Part shown: positions 23,473 through 34,857 of the stretch, piece after piece
How positions within the stretch are numbered: the first letter of the stretch is position 1
Layout: the number at the start of each line of letters is the position of its first letter
Source of the DNA: Phragmites australis
Taxonomy: Eukaryota; Streptophyta; Magnoliopsida; Poales; Poaceae
DNA: 64,000 nucleotides
Assembly: GCF_958298935.1 (NCBI RefSeq)
Contig: NC_084938.1
Coordinates: forward strand, 5,091,501-5,155,500
Direction: 5' to 3'
Translations under genes and position numbers: made by a program
The notes under the pieces: model-generated
Databases searched by the model: none
What the model was told of the DNA's origin: nothing
Seen by the model: only the letters and a program-made list of their open reading frames with translations

Positions 23473-23495
23473 AAACCCTAGGGCTGCTAGGGTTT
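23473..23495 (-). promoter_or_regulatory. Inverted pair of telo-boxes in the nucleolin leader
   Basis: AAACCCTA (23473-23480) and TAGGGTTT (23488-23495) lie 38-60 bp upstream of the nucleolin ATG. Telo-boxes are known in plant genes for ribosome biogenesis and translation. Confidence 0.7.
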
Positions 23496-23528
23496 TGGAG
23501 TAGGTTTTGCGAGAGGAGGCGAAGGAGG

Positions 23529-23534
23529 TTTATA
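23529..23534 (-). promoter_or_regulatory. TATA box of the nucleolin gene
   Basis: On the minus strand this reads CCTATAAACC, about 95 bp upstream of the ATG. It would place transcription start near 23500, so the telo-box pair would be transcribed. Confidence 0.55.
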
Positions 23535-23556
23535 GGCAGGGGTGTGGACCGCAGGT

Positions 23557-23639
23557 TGGGCTACTTGGGCTTTCGTGGGCTTTTCGTGGGCCTCCGTTGC
23601 TATATACACCGGCCCACTATCTGGGGATTACAGAGCCCA
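23557..23639 (-). promoter_or_regulatory. Cluster of six site II (TGGGCY) motifs
   Basis: TGGGCT/TGGGCC occur at 23557, 23566, 23576 and 23587, with inverted copies GGCCCA (23611) and AGCCCA (23634), all just upstream of the nucleolin TATA box. Site II plus telo-box is a known promoter code for plant ribosomal and nucleolar protein genes, bound by TCP-class factors. Use here is inferred. Confidence 0.7.
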
Positions 23640-24188
23640 TATACTTCAAATATATATATAATGACAACTACAGAATCTTGCAAAATATTTGAAGTTCACC
23701 CCCTCTCAAAAAGAAGAAGAAAATGAAGTTCAGCATGACAGCTTGATAGCAAACCTCCTGGCACAACTATATCCATGTTATTTCACCCGCTTTCATCATC
23801 GGTTTAGTTGATGCTTAGTTGCTTGTTTGCATATTCTCACCCCCTCCATCGTCTATTTCGAGGATGATTAGTTGCCTAAGTAGAAATAACGGAGTTTTTT
23901 AATCTAGTGGTCGCAAACTTGCCAAGATCTCCACTTGCATAATTGGCCCATCTCGCCCTTGCCCAATGCCACTCCTTTTGTTGTGGCACTATCCACCTCC
24001 CTCATACCTCCTCACAGCTTGCAGCACCACCACTCCACCAGATTGGCTGCCACACCCCTAGCCCCCTCTATGTATGTCAGTTCGGTCAACCTAAACCCCA
24101 ATTCTAATCCACACAAGAGCCCAGGATTGAAGTGATCTTCACCGCGACCACATCATGACCTCCTTTTGTCGCAAGAACTCCATTAAAT
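23640..24188. other. Intergenic, nothing recognised
   Basis: No supported open frame or terminal repeat. It lies between the nucleolin promoter and the rDNA fragment. Confidence 0.5.
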
Positions 24189-24362
24189 CTTATCATTTAG
24201 AGGAATGAGAAGTCATAACAAGGTTTTTGTACGTGAAACCGCGGAAGGATCATTGTCATGACTCTGACCAAAATAGACTGTGCACATGCCATCCATGCTG
24301 CCGGGAGTCAGGGCGCTCCCCCATCGCTCGGCCTAGGCCCCCAACCTCCGCCAAGGAGGGGA
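24189..24362 (+). pseudogene. Decayed 18S rRNA 3' end plus ITS1 fragment
   Basis: From 24189 the sequence reads CTTATCATTTAGAGGAA, then a diverged form of the conserved GAAGTCGTAACAAGG and GTGAACCTGCGGAAGGATCATTG that ends nuclear 18S rRNA (end near 24255). Grass-like ITS1 follows (GACCAAAATAGAC, CATCCATGCTGCCGGG). Several differences are losses of CpG (GTCGTAAC to GTCATAAC), as expected for a methylated non-functional copy. No complete rRNA gene is present. Confidence 0.88.
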
Positions 24363-25355
24363 TGCAATTCATTTAATTAAACAATAAAATGGGATTGCCA
24401 AGGTGAAAATCATCTTTTTTTTCTAACTCAAACCAATCACTTGAACAATGGTACAATACGATACGAAAGAGATGCTCATGATACAGCAAAATTAGGTAAC
24501 AAATCTGGGCTTCGATGGGTTAGAAGCCTAAAAGAACAAACTTTAGAGCTAGAAGGTGGGTTAACTCCTCCCTCCCCCTCTTTTTTTTTTACAAATTTCA
24601 CGAGAAGTAAGCTTCTTTTAGGTTCAGTTCTTTTTTACTTGAATTGAAGCTTGACCAAGCATAGATTTAATCATTCTATCAATAAAAAAGGAACTACAAA
24701 TGCTTGTATCGGCAGTTTTTAGGTCACTATATTTCAAATAGCAATATGACAATAACCTACAAATTGTATCCGCAGTTTTTTAGGTCACTATATCCGAGCA
24801 TGCTTGTCTGAGCCGAAATCACCGTTACCAAACAAATTCCAATTTGAAGAAAAAAAACTATTTGGTTCCTCTAAGCAAAGAATCCAACTAAATAAACCAA
24901 GTCTAAACAAGATCTTAATATTTAAAGGAAAAAATACATTTTACTCGCACGAACCATTGTCTTTATCCACTTAATCCCCTAACCACCAAATGGTGTGTCA
25001 TTTCAACGATTTTGAGGGTGGTTTTGCCATCCCTTTTTTCCAATATTGGGTTTGGAGTGCACACGCTTGTTCCCTCCCTCGCGCACGATTTTTGTCAGTT
25101 CATCCTCATGGGGTCCACATCAAAGCGAGGTCCCGAAAGAAAATCGTCTATCATCCACATTGTTCCTGTTGCTTTCTCATTCACTTCCATGTCGCCCCCT
25201 CTTCCCTTTTTTTTGTTCTCTCTTCCTCCGCGTCAATCTCAGAGAGCACATCTGGATGACGTGCAGCGCTATCGAAGCATCTCTCACTCGATCATCCCCT
25301 TCCATCTCTCTACACACCCTTCGTGCCTCCTCTTTATCCCTCGATAGGCGGTTCT
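24363..25355. other. Intergenic with a short direct repeat
   Basis: A roughly 29-bp direct repeat starting TTGTATC(G/C)GCAG lies at 24704-24731 and 24764-24792. Open frames at 24990-25360 overlap in all three plus frames and carry no motif. Nothing else is recognised. Confidence 0.45.
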
Positions 25356-27845
25356 AAAAACTATCTAGCAAGATATAACCGATAAAGATGCAAAATTAAA
25401 AAGATTGGTTACAACACATATAAAACCCCCAAAATCTGTCTCGATAAAAGTGATCGATTCTATGTCAATGTCAAGGTTTGCAACCTAGTGTGACTTAGAA
25501 GTAATTATAATTCTAGGAATATAAATTGCTCAAAGTAAATAAACTTAAGTAGATAAACCACAAACGAGATATCAGATTTTTTACCGTGATCTCGGAGACT
25601 TGTCGGTCTCCCCTAATCCACGTTGAGGTGGGTTCAAGATTTTAACCACAACTCTATCAAGTATGCAATTCTCATCACGAGAAGAGACTCACCACGAGCA
25701 ACTTGATCTTGAGTCGGATTAATCTAATGAATCACTTACTACCTCGATTCCACTAGAGTTGCACTTTACCGCTCCAGCAAGACGTGCACAAAGCCTCTCA
25801 CAATCACACCGGACCTTCTCACAAGATTCTTTTAGAAGATCACCGAATCACAACGCCATTGCGCCGTCTAGGTGTTGGCAAACACCAAGAGAAACAAGCC
25901 AAGATAAACTCAACTCTCACCAAGTGCCTAAAGCTCAATCTATAATACAAATGCACTTGATTCTTGCCTCACAACTCTCTCTATGTGCAATACATGTATA
26001 AATGTATGAGGAGGACTTTACTTTGCTCAAGGATGCTCAATAGGGGCAAGAGTCATTCTCCAAGATGCTGGACAAGTAATATATATATGCCACATTACCA
26101 AAACTAGCCGTTATACCCGAGTTGACCTCTCCACGTCTGGCGATCAAACTACCGCTGAACCAACAACTCTAAAACTAAGTGTTACAACCTTTTCATGCCT
26201 CCGGCGGTCAGACCGACCATCTTGACGGTCAAACCGACCATCTTGACAGTCAGACTGCCAACCTCTCTAGGAAAACGGAGGTTCTCTGCAAACTCCACCG
26301 ACCAGACCGGACACCTTGGCGGTTAGACCACCACCCGTTCCAGATAGATGAAAGTTCTCTGTTAATTCTAGCGGTCAGACCGCCAACCTTTCCAAGAAAA
26401 CAAAGTTTCTGTGCTAGCTCCAACGGTCAGGCTGTTACTCCTAGATCAGCAAAGCTGACACTCAGAGAAACGACGCTAATTTTTGAACCCGATGTCTGAT
26501 TTATGTGATATTGGACTCTACCGAAAGCTTATTCAGAGGGTTACACATCCCAACTGATTGCTTGATCTCAAACACATTAGATCAAATCTAAAACATAGTC
26601 CAAATATCCACCACAATAAAAACTGCATGAACCTTAATCTTTTTGCAAAACAAATTTGCAACCTAAAGTTTCCATGCAACCAAGGGTTAAAGCATTCACT
26701 ATGACAACTTGCAAAACACCTTTACAAACTTAGTGACATGCCACACGAAGTTGGAACATGGACTTGAGCTATTTACAAAACCCATTTGTAAACTATAGCA
26801 TCATACAAAAGAGAGTATGGACATGCAAGATTGAGCTTATTAGCACATAGTAAAAACTCTATACCCCTCTTAATAGTACGATATTTATCCTATCAATCAT
26901 GTCATTTCTCTTCTCTAATCACCATTGATCGGTAAAAGAAAATATCCTACATTTTATACCTTTGTCTTAAGCTAACCATCCCATTAAACTTGACGAACAC
27001 ATCATCTGAGTCCCGATGTTTCTTCTAGGCTTGTCATCAACTCTTTACTCAAGCTTGATGACGATGTTCATCCTCACTTCCCATCTCGATCATCTCTTGA
27101 TCTTCTGGAAGCTTGATGAAGTTCAATTAATTGCTTCCCTTGCACCCAACATGGAACTTTTCTTTTTCACATCATCTTCATCTGGTTCACCATCGAGGTA
27201 TGAACCGCAATTATAAAGCACACAAGTTATCTACTAAGCTTGTCTTGATCTTGATCTTCCAACTCGACACATTAAATATCTCAATTCAATATTTACCTTC
27301 ATATACCCTAACTTACTCTCAAGCACGTAGCACGTGGGTTAGTCCATAAAACTCAATTGGAAGTTTTTATACCTTTAGTTACCTGATCTCCATAAGTAAC
27401 TTTGGTCTTTACGTTTATTATCAATATTCTTAAGACCATTCTCAAACTCTGAGGTCTCTTCCTCTTTAGCTTTTTCATCATCACATGAGTATCACTTAGA
27501 ACTCAATGACTTCGATGCATATCTTTTGATCTCATGATATTTCTCAACGAATCCATACTTTATCACTTATGCATCTCCTACGGAACAACCTACTAACAAT
27601 TATCAACATAATTGTTAATTCATAGGTATTGTCACCACTTAACCGAGCATCATTTGGAGCTCATTAATCTTGATGTATTTCTCTCGATCAAATGGTATTC
27701 CTCAATGAATTCATGATCAATTCTCCATGCATCACTTATGAAGCAATCTACTAACAATTCTTAATACAATTGTTAGTCCATAAATATTATTATTAATTAC
27801 CAAAATCACACTTAAGAGCTAGATGTACCTTCAATATGGGTAAAA
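25356..27845 (-). repeat. LTR-like repeat, related to 8.3-10.5 kb but inverted
   Basis: Read on the minus strand from about 27822, the sequence begins GTGATTTTGGTAATTAATAA, close to the start of the repeat at about 8280 (+). At 26190-26440 it carries several diverged GGTCAGACCGCC/ACC-type motifs every 30-60 bp, comparable to the CCGG motifs of the first copy. Open frames here lack domains. Ends and target duplication were not found, so boundaries are approximate. Confidence 0.45.
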
Positions 27846-28218
27846 GAGTTTGGGAGGATGGCATTTAGGAGTGTGTCATCCGATAAAGTGACAAAAAAAA
27901 AAATAACCCCAACAATCCAGGGTTACCTGGGAATGGATGGTACATGATATATGGATATGGGTTTAGGGCCCCTTTGGAACATAGGATTGGAAAATCACGG
28001 GAATAGGAAAAAACACAGGAATAGGATATGAATGCATGTGGAAAACAGAGGATTGAAAAACACAGGAATTTTATAGGAATGAGTGTTTAGATGAGCTGCA
28101 GAAAAAACATAGGAATTAGCCTCATTCCTACGTGAACAGTGCAAATAAAATGAGGTCTGGCCTCATGTTAGAATCCTGTGTTTTCCTCTGGAAATGGAGG
28201 GATAGGAAAAGTTCCTAC

Positions 28219-28756
28219 TAAAGATGTCCAAATGGACCATGCAACATGGGTCGGCCCGAGGCACGACACTGTTGGCATGACCCAGGTACGGCACGGCACG
28301 ACGGCTAACGCGCCGGGCTGGCACGGCACGATAACTTGGGTCATGCCTGGGCTGGAGCCACGGCACGACGAGCCGGCACGGCAGGTCCGTTTAACTGTTC
28401 ATATTTTTGTAGTATTTTATATAATTTGTTTAGATCTAATACCGTATAGGATATGTAGTGCAATGGTAGTATGTTTGACTCTTAAGTAGAAGGTTGGGTG
28501 TTCGATTCCTAGTGAAAGCAAATTTTTGTGATTTTTTCAATTTTCCGCGGGCTGATGGGCAAAAAAAGTCATCGGGTCTACCGTGCCGCGGGCCAGCACG
28601 GCACAGCTCGGTCTTAAATGGACCGTGGCTGGGCTGGAGTTGTGGCACATGGGCCGGCACGGCACGACCGGTTTAGCTAATGGGCCTAAACAAGCCATAC
28701 CTCAATGGACTCGTGCCGTGCCGAGCCAAGTCGGGCCGTCCATTTTGCCATCTCTG
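28219..28756. mobile_element. Nested hAT-type element, GGCACGGCAC-rich
   Basis: A 538-bp insertion in the Tourist MITE is flanked by a perfect 8-bp duplication GTTCCTAC (28211-28218 and 28757-28764). Ends TAAAGATGTCCAAATGG and CCATTTTGCCATCTCTG are imperfect inverted repeats. The interior is rich in GGCACGGCACG and its complement, typical of a grass hAT MITE group. It holds a tRNA-like core at its centre. Confidence 0.9.
28450..28515 (+). other. tRNA-like core (Lys-CTT type) inside the hAT element
   Basis: The segment has an A-box-like stretch (TAGTGCAATGGTAGT at 28456-28470), a CTCTTAA anticodon-loop-like stretch with CTT at 28481-28483, and a B-box (GTGTTCGATTCC at 28498-28509). The T-stem pairs poorly and no acceptor stem is evident, so it is not a functional tRNA. 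It could be a tRNA or SINE head captured by the hAT element, or chance similarity. Confidence 0.5.
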
Positions 28757-28877
28757 GTTCCTACGGTTTTCCTTTGATCGATTTCAAGGAACCAAAGGCT
28801 GTCACAATGTCCGTTCCACAGGATTGTTGAATCCTGTGTTTTTCCTTTGAGATTCCTGTGAACCAAAGGGGCCCTTA

Positions 28878-29288
28878 ATCTGCTCACAATGTGGAATGTA
28901 CTTTTTAAAATTTAATACTCAAAATGAGTCATTGTATTTTTTTTTCTTAAAAAAATTAACACACACAAAATTGTGGGATGTGTAGAGAAGTGTGATATAA
29001 GATGCAGTATTTTAAAAACAAAATTGAATGTAGCACTTCTCCAACACAAAAATGGGCATTATATTTTTCAATACAACAGAAAAAGTGGGGCTTATACAAA
29101 CTTTTCAACAAGATCACCAATTTTTTTTGTGTACGTCACAAATTCAAAACATATTCGTGTACACCGATTTCAATTACATATTTTCATACAACCAAAGTAA
29201 TAAATATGGATCTCAAATTTTATAGTCATGTAAATGAGCTTTATGCGTAGCAGCGCCGGGTAAATCTTGGCTACTTGCTGGTCTTTTT
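28878..29288. other. Intergenic, AT-rich, nothing recognised
   Basis: Short open frames only (for example 28973-29200), with no motif or terminal repeat. Confidence 0.5.
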
Positions 29289-29774
29289 TGTTGAGAAACC
29301 TGTGCTACGGGGTGTAGTCCAGAGATCCCTCGAGAAAATAATTGTAAAAGGAGATACAATGTAGGGAAAAAAACTTTCTTTTCTTTATTCATCTGTGTTT
29401 ACAATGAGGGGTTACCCCTGTATATATAGTGTCAAAACCCCCTAAGATGATAGAATCAAATCTTTCAAGAGATCTAGATGGGTTCACATTCGGTTGTGAA
29501 ACCCTAGGTTTCCTAATACGTCCCCTTGGGCACTTCTCGCAAAATGCATATGTCTCATCAAAACTCTCCCAAAACCCAGTGGGAAAAATTGGAACAAAGT
29601 TTATATAGCTTGCGACATGGTCACACAAATTGCCTCATTAAAAACCTTAACATGAGAAACTTTAGTGAAACTCATCTAAGGGGAAAAGAGTACAATTCAC
29701 CCAAAATGCTTCATATAATCTTCACGGTTAACTTTAGACACTTAATCTTCTTGACTAATATTTAATTCTTCACA
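29289..29774 (-). mobile_element. 3' LTR of the old copia element
   Basis: On the minus strand it starts TGTGAAGAAT and ends TTTCTCAACA (486 bp). It is preceded by the purine tract AGGGAGAAAATTTTCAC and follows the RNase H frame directly, as expected. Confidence 0.75.
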
Positions 29775-32700
29775 TTAGTATTATGTGAAAATTTTCTCCC
29801 TGATATGTGCAACTCTCTAAGTCTTATAATCCCAATGCAACGATCACATCTTTCAAAAATAGATACAGAGAGAGACTTAGTAAATAAATCTGCAAGATTT
29901 TCACATGACTTGGTATGTCTTACCTTTATTCCATTCATCTTATGCAATTCATGAGTATAAAAGAACTTCAGGTTGATATGCTTCGTTAAGTTGTTTTTCA
30001 CATATCCTGATTGTACTTGAGCAACACATGCAGTATTACCTTCATAGATAATGGTAGGGGTGTTAGTAGTGTTCAAACCACATGATTGTTGGATATAATT
30101 GATCACTCTTCTAAGCCATGCGCATTCCCGCGCGGTTTCATATAAAGCTATTATTTTTTAGTGGTTCATTGAAGTAGATACAAGACTTTGCTTTGATGAA
30201 TTCTAGGAAATTGCAGTTTCACCATATAGGAAAACAAAGCCAGTCTGTGATTTCGCTGTATGCGGGTCTGACAAATACCTAGCATTTGCGTATCCAACCA
30301 AACTTAGGTCCTGATTATTTTCGTAAAACAGACTCATATCTTTGCTACCTTGCAAGTAACGCAGAATATCCTTTAAACCCTTCCAATGCCTTCTATTCAT
30401 TGTATTTGGAATTCTGCTCCCAATACTTCATCACCCTCTTCTCTAGGTCTATAAGAATCATAGGGGTTTTAGAGTGAAATGATTTTCAAAACCAAACCGC
30501 TCTAACTCCTTCTGAATGTAGTTTGACTGATGTACTAAAATTTCATCTGTCATATGCTCTAGCTGCATGCCCAAGCAAAATTTGGTTTGACCCAAATCTT
30601 TAATTTCAAATTCATACTTCAAGTACATGCTTACTTCTTCTATTTTTTCTTCTATACCGATGATATTCATATCATCTTCATATGCAAAAATCCATTATGG
30701 GATCTGACTGTTTCAACCTATATAAATGTGTCTATTTCTTCTATCCTAATTCGACAATGTTATTCCTTTAGGTACATTCATATAAATATCCGAATCAAGG
30801 CTCCCATACAGTCACAACATCCATCAATTTTATTTTCAACTCCAAGTTAACTGCCATTGAGATTAAATATCTAAAGGTAATGTCACCCATCAGCGGGGAA
30901 TAGGTTTATTCATAATCAACGTCTAGTCGTTGAATGAAACCTTGTGCTACTAGTCGTGCTTTGTACCTTACAATTTTATTCCTCTTACGAACAAAAACTC
31001 ACTTGTATCCTACTGGTTTGATGTGGGAAGGTGTGCGGCATGCTGGCCTAAAAATCTCTCTTTTGTTTAGGGACAACAATGCAACTGTTATTGCCTTCTG
31101 CCAGTCTTCCAATCTGACCTCATTCTACATAGCGAGCGATGCAAGCTCAAGATCACGATCTATAACTATGGTAATTTTATTTGTGAAGTATGTGCCACTT
31201 ATTGTGATTGCTCTATTCCAGAATTCTCCTGAATTCACATAGTTTATTGCTATTTTATCATGGGCTACACTTTCAGATGCTTCTACATCTTGCTCTTCAT
31301 AATTTCTTACAAATGGAGCAAGGTCCTTTAGTTTATCGGCGTCGATTTCAGTATGCGCATTTTCGCTGGTTTCTTCATGCATGAGAAGATTCAAATATGG
31401 TATGCCTTACTTCCTGAGGTTTCATACCATCGTCAGGTCTCAACTGGCTCCCCTTCATTTTTCTTTGGGGCATTTTTATGATCGGCTGTGGTAAGCTCTC
31501 ATTTCCCGCTTTCGCCAGACGTCTCCGGCTATTTGAGACTTGAGAAACCGAAGTTCTTGTCATTTATTTATTTTTCGGAGCTCCTAGGACAAGATGAGGG
31601 GTACCTCCCTTTTGGTACTTCCATCCTCTCCGGTGCGTTACATGCAGGCACATGCGACTTAGTCATGCTTTTCAAATCATAAAAATGGTCAGGCAGATCA
31701 TTTGCTAATTTCTGCAAAATGATATTTTTCTTTACTTCATCATTTGCTTCACTAGTGCGAGGATCATGTGCCGCAATTCATTCGGCATGCCAAATAATTT
31801 CCTGACATTCTTCATCTAAGAGTATATTTCCTCTCTTAATGACGGAAAATTATTTTCATCAAATATGCAGTCAGCGAAGCGGGCCGTATACAAGGTCCCA
31901 TAGTGGTTCGCTGTGGTGGTGATACTGGTACTAAACCATACATCCAGGTCTTTGTAAATGGAAAATTTTCGAAATTACCCCTTGCACTAGTTGCATAGTT
32001 GAATGAATGTTATAGGAGGATGGTCTATAATAAATAAGAGTCGTTGCATGTAAGACCGCATATCCCCAATATGCTGCAAAAAGGTATAGCAATAAACTGT
32101 ATTCTTTTAATCAACGCTTCGGTTAGTCCATTCTAAGTGTGGACATGCGGTACAAAATGTTCAATTTTAATTCACATACAAGAGCAATAATCATCAAATG
32201 CTTCAGAAGTAAATTCTCCAGCGTTGTCCATTCTAATGGATTTCACGCGATGATCCGAAAATTATTCCTGCTTTGTATGAGCTGCAAGATTAACTTTGCA
32301 AAGGTGTGGTTGCGGGTAGATAATAGACATATATGCGACCACTTCGAGGATGCGTCTACCAATACCATAAAGTACCAAAATGAGCCAGAAAGCGGCTGAA
32401 TAGGACCACAAATACCCCCTGGATTTTGTCCAGGAATGCAGGGATTTCTTCTTGTACCTTCAAGGTAGACGGTCTTCTTATTGATTTCCCGGTAGCACAT
32501 ATAGGGCATACAAAATCTTCCTGATCCAGGAAATTCTTCATTTATATGCCATGACCTTGTTTCTCATCATTCAAAGACCAGGTGACCTAATGCCATAGGA
32601 AGAACAATTCTGCACTACGAGTGAACACTTCAGGTATTTTAATGCGAGTGTAGTACAATCCACTGCTCATGGAGGGAAGTTTTTCTAATATTCTCACTTC

Positions 32701-32990
32701 ATTGTCACACTTAGTGATGAGTAGGTATTCCCAACCATCACCTTCACTAGTTTCTACCTGGAAACCGTTAGCGCAAATATTTTTAAAACTTAAGAGATTT
32801 TTTTTAGATTCAGGGTACAATAATGCGTATTCCATGTGCAAAGTAGTTTTCATATGTAGTATGATTGTAGCTCTTCTAGAAACTACTATGCATTTATTAC
32901 TACTAGTGACAGTCATCACTTTTCCAGAGTTATTTCTGATAGATTAAAAATACATCTTTTCTATTAAGATGGTGCTTGTGGTTCCACTAT
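29775..32990 (-). pseudogene. Degenerate copia pol
   Basis: Broken frames in pol order. 32919-32587: region before integrase (YPESKKNLLSFKNICANGF). 32509-32243: integrase core (GGICGPIQPLSGSFWYFMVL, VDASSKWSHI). Then the linker and reverse-transcriptase start (VGYKWVFVRKRNKIVRYKAR near 31000). 30670-30458: IKDLGQTKFCLGMQLEHM. 30400-30203: RYLQGSKDMSLFYENNQDLS. 30106-29776: RNase H end (NTACVAQVQSGYVKNN, TKHINLKFFYTHEL). Many stops and frameshifts are present, so the element cannot be active. Confidence 0.9.
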
Positions 32991-32999
32991 CCATAAAAC

Positions 33000-33286
33000 A
33001 CACTTCCTTCATGCGGGCTTTCATTCATTCATTTATTCAATTATTATAAATTCAGCAACTAGATAAATGACTAATTACTCTAATTCTAGATAAAGTCTGC
33101 GAAATATTTGACCACTTCTTCAAGGGGCTTTTTTCCGCTTCATCCTCTATGGAATCTTCTATGGGAGTGGAGGAGAGCAAAGTATGGGCCTTTGCATCAT
33201 TCATTAGGAGATTTTTTACTGTCAGTGTGGGAGCATCATCAATTTCCATGTGAGATGCTCCCCTTTCTATTGTGGCTACTTTGTCC
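33000..33286 (-). pseudogene. Copia gag 3' part, downstream of the solo LTR
   Basis: The 78-codon frame (33288-33052) is acidic/polar and ends before the protease region. On the minus strand it continues the gag interrupted by the solo LTR at 33292-34852. The assignment rests on position rather than a clear motif. Confidence 0.5.
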
Positions 33287-33291
33287 ACTTC

Positions 33292-34852
33292 TGTCGGAGA
33301 GTGAACTCCTGTCGCAGGGATCCCGAGAGACCCCTTTTTAGAGATTCGGCCGGGAGGATGATCCTGGAAAAGCTTGTGTGGGAAATAAGCGGGAACGGAA
33401 ATAAATGCGATGGCTAGTGGGAGACGATCACCCTAATGCAAGGAAAAGTGGGTACGCCGGGTTTTAGACAGGTTCGGGCCGCACGGAGGCGTAACACCCT
33501 ACTCCTGTATGAGCGCTATATTTATCCTTGAAGGGGATTCTTCAAGGAGGTATCTGGTTCTAAGGGGAGAACTGTTTACAAAGAGCTTGAGGCTCTTATG
33601 TTCTAGCTTAACTTGAGCTGGTTCGAGTGTCTGTCGATCTATCTTTGGCCTGGTTCGCCGGAGATTGTTGGTTGTCTGGTCTCTTGGTCGTCTTGTGGTC
33701 GGGGGCTGTTGCTCTCTCTCTTTTAGTGTTCTCCATCCTTTCCTTTTATAGGCGCGTCGACCTCAACATATCCTGAATGGGAAAGAGGGGACGCGAATGC
33801 CAAGGTGCCACGGAGAAAAAGGCGTAATCATTTCATCTTGGCGAAGTGACAGGGGCGGTGGAGAAATACGGCGCGCATTCGACCACCAGCCGCTGCGGAA
33901 GCCTCTGGGCGCCATAAAAGGGGCCCACCGGGCAGCCTCAGAGGTGCCCGGTGCGCCCACCCCGTCTTGTCCTTCTGACAGGGCGGGGTGGCTGACGGAG
34001 CGCTTTGATCCTGGCAACGTTATCCCGAGGCACCCGGATGAAACGGGACGGGACCCATGCATTTAATGGACCCACGCCTCCCCCCTGCCAGTACATGGCA
34101 GGGTCTGACACTGGGGCGTGGGCAGCTGAGAATGTCAGGATGTCAGGATGTCAGGCCGCGCGTGCCTATTAAATGCGGCATTGGGCCTTTGACTGGATGA
34201 CACCCTGACGACGGGACCCTTCGGGTCGTCGAATGATCTTGCGCGAACCTTCGGGGCACCGAGTCCTCGGGGGCCGCCACGTGCAGCCCCGAGCACTCTC
34301 TCCCGAGCACTTCGGTGGGACCTTCGGGGCACCGAGTCCTCGGGGGCCACCACGTGCAGCCCCGAGCACTCTCTCCCGAGCACTTCGGTGGGACCTTCGG
34401 GGAACCGAGTCCTCGGGGGCTGCCACGTGCAGCCCCGAGCACTCTCTCCCGAGCACTCTCTCCCGAGCACTTCGGTGGGACCTTCGGGGAACCGAGTCCT
34501 CGGGGGCTGCCACGTGCAGCCCCGAGCACTCTCTCCCGAGCACTTCGGTGGGACCTTCGGGGAACCGAGTCCTCGGGGGCTGCCACGTGCAGCCCCGAGC
34601 ACTCTCTCCCGAGCACTTCGGTGGGACCTTCGGGGAACCGAGTCCTCGGGGGCTGGCGCGTGCAGCCCCGAGCACTCTCTCCCGAGCATCTGCGGATCAT
34701 CGGGGAACTAGGGTGCTCGGGAACCAGAGGCGGCGGCCCCAAACACCTTCTCCCGGGACTTAGCGTCTTCCTACCTTGCAGGGTGGTGACATGTGGCGGA
34801 TGGCCGGCCGGGTCTCGGGACTTAGGGACCCCTGGTTCTGAATACACCGACA
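33292..34852. mobile_element. Solo LTR, 1,561 bp, TSD ACTTC
   Basis: The segment starts TGTCGGAGAG and ends ACACCGACA, so TGTCGG/CCGACA are inverted ends. A perfect 5-bp duplication ACTTC flanks it (33287-33291 and 34853-34857). No internal gag-pol is present, so it is a solo LTR left by recombination of a full element inserted in the old copia gag. It is GC-rich and contains a 73-bp tandem array. The family is probably Ty3/gypsy, judged only from length and composition. Confidence 0.93.
34248..34700. repeat. 73-bp tandem array inside the solo LTR
   Basis: Units starting CCTTCGGGG(C/A)ACCGAGTC begin at 34248, 34321, 34394, 34481, 34554 and 34627. The spacing is 73 bp except for one 87-bp unit with an internal 14-bp duplication (ACTCTCTCCCGAGC). 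Because 73 is not a multiple of three and the unit lacks stops, long open frames appear on both strands; these are artefacts, not genes. Confidence 0.95.
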
Positions 34853-34857
34853 ACTTC

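Larger units (their letters stand above)
27966..28874. mobile_element. Tourist-like MITE split by a nested insertion
   Basis: The outer ends GGGCCCCTTTGGAACA and TGAACCAAAGGGGCCC are inverted repeats, flanked by TTA at 27963-27965 and 28875-28877 (PIF/Harbinger target duplication). Removing the nested hAT element and one copy of its duplication leaves about 360 bp, a normal Tourist size. The interior has AATCCTGTG and its inverse. Confidence 0.92.

Noticed and set aside
24441..24647. Frame beginning MNNGTIRYERDAHDTAKLGN, considered as an organelle-derived fragment
   Set aside because: I could not match it to any plastid or mitochondrial gene with confidence.
26179..26499. Direct repeats with CAGACCG motifs considered as a CRISPR array
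   Set aside because: Units are irregular and diverged with no uniform spacers, in eukaryotic transposon-like sequence.
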